Shown: piece by piece, positions 5,145-7,354 of the stretch | How positions within the stretch are numbered: position 1 is the stretch's first letter | Layout: each line of letters opens with the position of its first letter | Translations under genes and position numbers: made by a program | The notes under the pieces: model-generated | Seen by the model: the letters and a program-made list of their open reading frames with translations, nothing else | Told to the model about the DNA's origin: nothing | Databases searched by the model: none | NCBI GenBank assembly: GCA_937873345.1 | Contig: CALMRL010000464.1 | Span: 1 to 7,354 of the forward strand | Direction of reading: 5' to 3' | DNA from: an uncultured Beijerinckiaceae bacterium | GTDB taxonomy: Bacteria; Pseudomonadota; Alphaproteobacteria; Rhizobiales; Beijerinckiaceae | DNA: 7,354 nt

Positions 5145-6392
5145 ATGAATCCGCTCTCCTACAATGCCTACGAGCTGTCCTACCTGATGGCCGCTCCGGC
5201 GCGCGCCGCCTCGGACGTGCTGCGGCTGTGGGCCAAGAACCCGCTCAACCCGATCTCGAAGACCTATTTCGGCCGGACGATCGCAGCGAGCAGCGAGATG
5301 TTCGAGCGGATGACGCGGCGCTACGGCAAGCCGCGCTTCCTGCTCGACGCGACCTTGGTCGATGGCCGGACGGTCGCGGTCCACGAGGAGATCGTCTTCG
5401 ACAGGCCTTTCTGCCGGGTGATCCGCTTCGCGCGCGACCTGCCCAAGGGCACGGTGCAGCCACGCCTGCTCATCGTGGCGCCGATGTCGGGGCACTACGC
5501 GACGCTGCTGCGCGGCACGGTGGAAGCCTTCCTGCCGCACTACGACGTGTTCATCACGGATTGGACCAACGCCCGGATGGTGTTGAAGCGCGAGCGCTTC
5601 GATCTCGACACCTACATCGACTATCTCATCGAGATGTGCCGCGAGCTGAAGCTCGACGGCCTGCCGTTGCATACCATCGGCGTCTGCCAGCCCGCCGTGC
5701 CGCTGATCGCCGCCGTGGCGCTGATGGAAGCCGATCGCGACCCGAAGGCGCCGACCACGATGACGCTGATGGGTGGCCCGATCGACACTCGCCGCTCGCC
5801 CACCGCCGTCAACAAGCTGGCGGAGGAGCGCGGCTCCAAGTGGTTCGCCGACAACTGCATCCAGACCGTGCCCTACCCCTATCCCGGCTTCGGCCGGCAG
5901 GTGTACCCTGGCTACCTCCAGCTGTCCGGCTTCATGGCGATGAACATGGATCGCCACGTCGATGCGCATCGCGAGATGTACGACCACCTCGTCCGCGGCG
6001 GTGGCGAGGCCGGCGAGAAGCAACGCGAGTTCTACGACGAATACCTCGCCGTGATGGATCTGACCGCGGAGTTCTACCTGCAGACCATCGATGCCGTCTT
6101 CGTCGAGCACCTGCTGCCGAAGGGCAAGCTGACGCACATGAACAAGAAGGTCGACCTCGCGGCGATCCGCACCACCGGCCTGATGACGGTGGAGGGCGAA
6201 CGCGACGACATCTCCGGCATCGGGCAGACCTTTGCCGCCCACGACCTCTGCTCGAACCTGCCGGCGGAGCGCAAGACGCACCACCTGCAAAAGGAGGTCG
6301 GGCACTACGGCGTGTTCAACGGCTCCCGTTTCCGCCGCGACATCGTTCCGCGGATGGTCGCTTTCCAGAGCGCGATGGCGCAGCCGGCGTAG
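5145..6392 (+). CDS. phaZ: Intracellular polyhydroxyalkanoate (PHB) depolymerase
   Basis: A 415-residue depolymerase that breaks down stored polyhydroxybutyrate granules in the cytoplasm. It has no signal peptide. It matches the PhaZ1 type of Cupriavidus necator: an N-terminal family block LSYNAYELSYLMAAPAR, a PMSGHYATLLRGTVEAFLP segment (113-131), and an alpha/beta-hydrolase core in which the usual nucleophile Ser is replaced by Cys181 in GVCQPAVP (179-186). The other members of the triad are the Asp in GERDDISGIGQT (354 or 355) and His387 in EVGHYGVFNG. Length is usual for the family. The ATG at 5145 follows CAGGTGA (5135-5141) at a short spacing. It is divergent from regB and convergent with the small gene at 6462-6635. 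Fatty acid or PHB synthesis genes are not in the window. Confidence 0.95.
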   Translation: MNPLSYNAYELSYLMAAPARAASDVLRLWAKNPLNPISKTYFGRTIAASSEMFERMTRRYGKPRFLLDATLVDGRTVAVHEEIVFDRPFCRVIRFARDLPKGTVQPRLLIVAPMSGHYATLLRGTVEAFLPHYDVFITDWTNARMVLKRERFDLDTYIDYLIEMCRELKLDGLPLHTIGVCQPAVPLIAAVALMEADRDPKAPTTMTLMGGPIDTRRSPTAVNKLAEERGSKWFADNCIQTVPYPYPGFGRQVYPGYLQLSGFMAMNMDRHVDAHREMYDHLVRGGGEAGEKQREFYDEYLAVMDLTAEFYLQTIDAVFVEHLLPKGKLTHMNKKVDLAAIRTTGLMTVEGERDDISGIGQTFAAHDLCSNLPAERKTHHLQKEVGHYGVFNGSRFRRDIVPRMVAFQSAMAQPA

Positions 6393-6419
6393 GAACCCTT
6401 CAATCGTCCGCCTGCGCTC

Positions 6420-6441
6420 CGGGATCGCCTCGTTGATCCCG
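6420..6441. terminator. Hairpin between convergent phaZ and small gene
   Basis: A perfect 7-bp stem, CGGGATC (6420-6426) with GATCCCG (6435-6441), closes an 8-base loop. It lies 27 bp after the phaZ stop and 20 bp after the stop of the opposing small gene, so it could end transcription from both sides. It lacks a T-run on either strand, which is common for terminators in GC-rich alphaproteobacteria, but this leaves the call uncertain. Confidence 0.45.
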
Positions 6442-6461
6442 AACACCGCCGACGCGCTTCT

Positions 6462-6635
6462 TCAGCCGGCTGCGCGCCGTTGCGCGCTCGCCCGCGTGAT
6501 GTCGAGGATGGCGCGCAGCAGGATTTCCACCTCGATCTCGCCGGCCGTCCGCGCCAGTCGGGCCAGCTGCTGAATCATGTCGAGCAGATAGGCGCGCTCC
6601 TCGTCGTGCGACATGGCGAGAGAGGGTGAGGTCAT
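6462..6635 (-). CDS. Small helical protein of unknown function, 57 residues
   Basis: I do not recognise this gene. The frame from ATG 6635 encodes MTSPSLAMSHDEERAYLLDM, then IQQLARLARTAGEIEVEILL, then RAILDITRASAQRRAAG. The middle (about 10-48) has the heptad-like spacing of Leu, Ile and Ala expected of two amphipathic helices joined at Thr-Ala-Gly, and it is rich in Glu/Arg rather than in the Arg/Pro/Gly mix that shadow frames give in this DNA. A GAGGA (6646-6650, minus strand) lies ten bases before the ATG. An internal Met8 (MSHDEER) is another possible start without a clear ribosome-binding site. It has no signal peptide or Cys. It is the first gene after rpoN on the same strand, 267 bp away, and converges on phaZ with a hairpin between. 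I judge it real but cannot assign a role. Confidence 0.6.
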   Translation of the reverse strand: MTSPSLAMSHDEERAYLLDMIQQLARLARTAGEIEVEILLRAILDITRASAQRRAAG

Positions 6636-6706
6636 CGCGCGCCGATCCTCGCCCGTTCCCAGACGCGGCAGGAGCCGAGCCCTTCATCAACTCCTGGTTG
6701 CATTAC

Positions 6707-6755
6707 CGCTAATCCGCCCCGCCTCATTTATCAGAGCTTTAGCACGGGGTTAGCG
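6707..6755 (-). promoter_or_regulatory. Foldable leader element upstream of the small gene
   Basis: CGCTAA (6707-6712) pairs with TTAGCG (6750-6755), and CCCCG (6717-6721) pairs with CGGGG (6745-6749). The two stems are contiguous except for a 4-base bulge (6713-6716). The loop region holds a further CTC/GAG pair. On the minus strand this would be an 11-bp imperfect stem in the leader of the small gene, or part of a small RNA. I match it to no riboswitch family. Confidence 0.3.
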
Positions 6756-6795
6756 CCTGATCCAGAGCTACCTCTCCCTGCGGGACGGGAATATT

Positions 6796-6818
6796 TTATG
6801 CACTTTCAGGTTGCATAA
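6796..6818. promoter_or_regulatory. Operator-like spaced inverted repeat
   Basis: TTATGCA (6796-6802) and TGCATAA (6812-6818) are perfect 7-bp reverse complements separated by nine bases, with centres 16 bp apart. It overlaps a TAAAAT hexamer on the minus strand (6793-6798), so a bound protein would touch a promoter reading towards the small gene. The regulator is unknown. Confidence 0.45.
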
Positions 6819-6885
6819 CTCGCGCGCACGCGACGTCTCTCCGACGGAATCGCTGGTCGCGGCGGGACACAAGATCTCGCGCCGC

Positions 6886-6902
6886 CGACGATCCTCCCGT
6901 CG
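6886..6902 (-). terminator. Short hairpin directly after rpoN
   Basis: CGACG (6886-6890) and CGTCG (6898-6902) form a 5-bp stem around seven bases, starting right at the rpoN stop codon on the minus strand. A second GC-rich dyad (CGGCGG 6860-6865 with CCGCCG 6882-6887) overlaps it. Neither is followed by a U-tract, so this is a weak terminator candidate only. Confidence 0.22.
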
Positions 6903-7354
6903 TCAGTGCACGGCTTTCAGCCGGCGCCGCTCGACCGAGGATGGGATGCGCATGCTTTCGCGGTACTTGGCGACCGTGCGCCGGGCGATGTCGATGTTCG
7001 CCACCTTCAGCTTCTCCACGATGGCATCGTCGCTGAGAATCTCGCCGGCCGGCTCGCGCTCGATCATCTGGCGGATGCGGAAGCGCACCGACTCGGCGGA
7101 ATGCGCCTCGCTGCCGGAGTTCGAGGCGATCGAGGCCGTGAAGAAGTACTTCAGCTCGAACAAGCCGCGCGGGCTCGCCAGGTACTTGTTGGAGGTGACG
7201 CGCGACACCGTCGACTCGTGCATGCCGGTGGCTTCCGCGATGGCCTTGAGGTTCAAGGGGCGCAGGTACTCGACGCCCTTGATGAAGAAGGCGTCCTGCT
7301 GCCGCACGATTTCGCTCGCCACCTTGAGGATGGTGCGCGCTCGCTGCTCCAAGC
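6903..7354 (-). CDS. rpoN: RNA polymerase sigma-54 factor, C-terminal part (5' partial)
   Basis: The last 149 or so residues of RpoN, which directs RNA polymerase to -24/-12 promoters and needs enhancer-binding ATPases. The frame continues past the right edge, so no start is called; the sequence at 7350-7352 is an internal Leu codon. Visible parts, numbered from that codon, are the end of the core-binding domain (1-32, with ILKVASEIVRQQ), the helix-turn-helix LKAIAEATGMHESTVSRVTSNKY (35-57) and the exact RpoN box ARRTVAKYRE (123-132, DNA 6957-6986) that reads the -24 element. The C-terminus, ending ERRRLKAVH, is of normal length, so the gene is intact at this end. It is followed by a 267-bp gap and then the small gene on the same strand, not by hpf. 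Confidence 0.97.
   Translation of the reverse strand, partial: LEQRARTILKVASEIVRQQDAFFIKGVEYLRPLNLKAIAEATGMHESTVSRVTSNKYLASPRGLFELKYFFTASIASNSGSEAHSAESVRFRIRQMIEREPAGEILSDDAIVEKLKVANIDIARRTVAKYRESMRIPSSVERRRLKAVH

Larger units (their letters stand above)
6636..6902. other. Intergenic region between rpoN and the small gene
   Basis: No gene is visible in these 267 bp. The stretch 6700-6820 is clearly AT-richer than the surroundings. It contains a foldable element (6707-6755), a perfect spaced inverted repeat (6796-6818), a third related half-site GGTTGCATTA (6696-6705) and a TAAAAT hexamer on the minus strand (6793-6798) that could be the -10 of a promoter for the small gene. Next to the rpoN stop is a 5-bp stem (6886-6890 with 6898-6902). 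Confidence 0.55.

Noticed and set aside
5070..6446. Minus-strand frame (458 codons) opposite phaZ
   Set aside because: It is His/Arg/Gly-rich and featureless, and phaZ on the other strand has an intact triad and family motifs.
6400..6690. Minus-strand 96-codon frame overlapping the 57-codon gene
   Set aside because: Its composition is Arg/Gly/Ala low-complexity, whereas the shorter frame it overlaps has helical composition and a better placed ribosome-binding site.
6690..6820. Sigma-54 -24/-12 promoters at the two TTGCA words
   Set aside because: For both TTGCA words the bases at the -24 GG position do not match (AA and CA), so the essential element is missing.

Overview
This is a GC-rich chromosomal window from an alphaproteobacterium, most likely Hyphomicrobiales (Rhizobiales) or a close relative. 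The evidence is the combination of a ChpT phosphotransferase (CckA-ChpT-CtrA cell-cycle relay) behind a CtrA-type box, a RegB/RegA (ActS/ActR)-type redox two-component pair, an intracellular PHA depolymerase, a DUF2093 protein and sigma-54. No IS element, CRISPR array, tRNA, rRNA or prophage gene is visible, and most genes look like ordinary core chromosome.

Layout. Positions 1-2809 are all on the plus strand: the 3' part of a C-factor-like short-chain dehydrogenase, a small DUF2306 membrane protein, chpT, an NfuA-type Fe-S scaffold and a DUF2093 protein. Positions 2821-4859 are on the minus strand: the response regulator (regA/actR) lies downstream of its histidine kinase (regB/actS), with its 3' end 11 bp from the DUF2093 gene. 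Positions 4860-5144 are the divergent region between the kinase and phaZ (plus, 5145-6392) and carry a perfect 15-bp palindrome overlapping a promoter-like element. Converging on phaZ from the right is an unannotated 57-codon minus-strand gene (6462-6635). After a 267-bp, locally AT-rich gap with a perfect spaced inverted repeat comes the 3' end of rpoN (minus, running off the right edge).

How the genes fit together. The window brings together cell-cycle control (ChpT), redox control (the kinase/regulator pair), nitrogen and alternative-sigma control (RpoN) and carbon-store mobilisation (PhaZ), plus Fe-S maturation (NfuA). Each is a known family. I do not see a wholly new multi-gene system. 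The most useful unlisted signals are regulatory: a textbook TTAA-N7-TTAA CtrA box before chpT, the palindrome before phaZ, the spaced dyad between rpoN and the small gene, a foldable element in that same gap, and the small gene itself, which is too short for usual ORF cutoffs. The usual rpoN-hpf-ptsN arrangement is not present immediately downstream of rpoN here.
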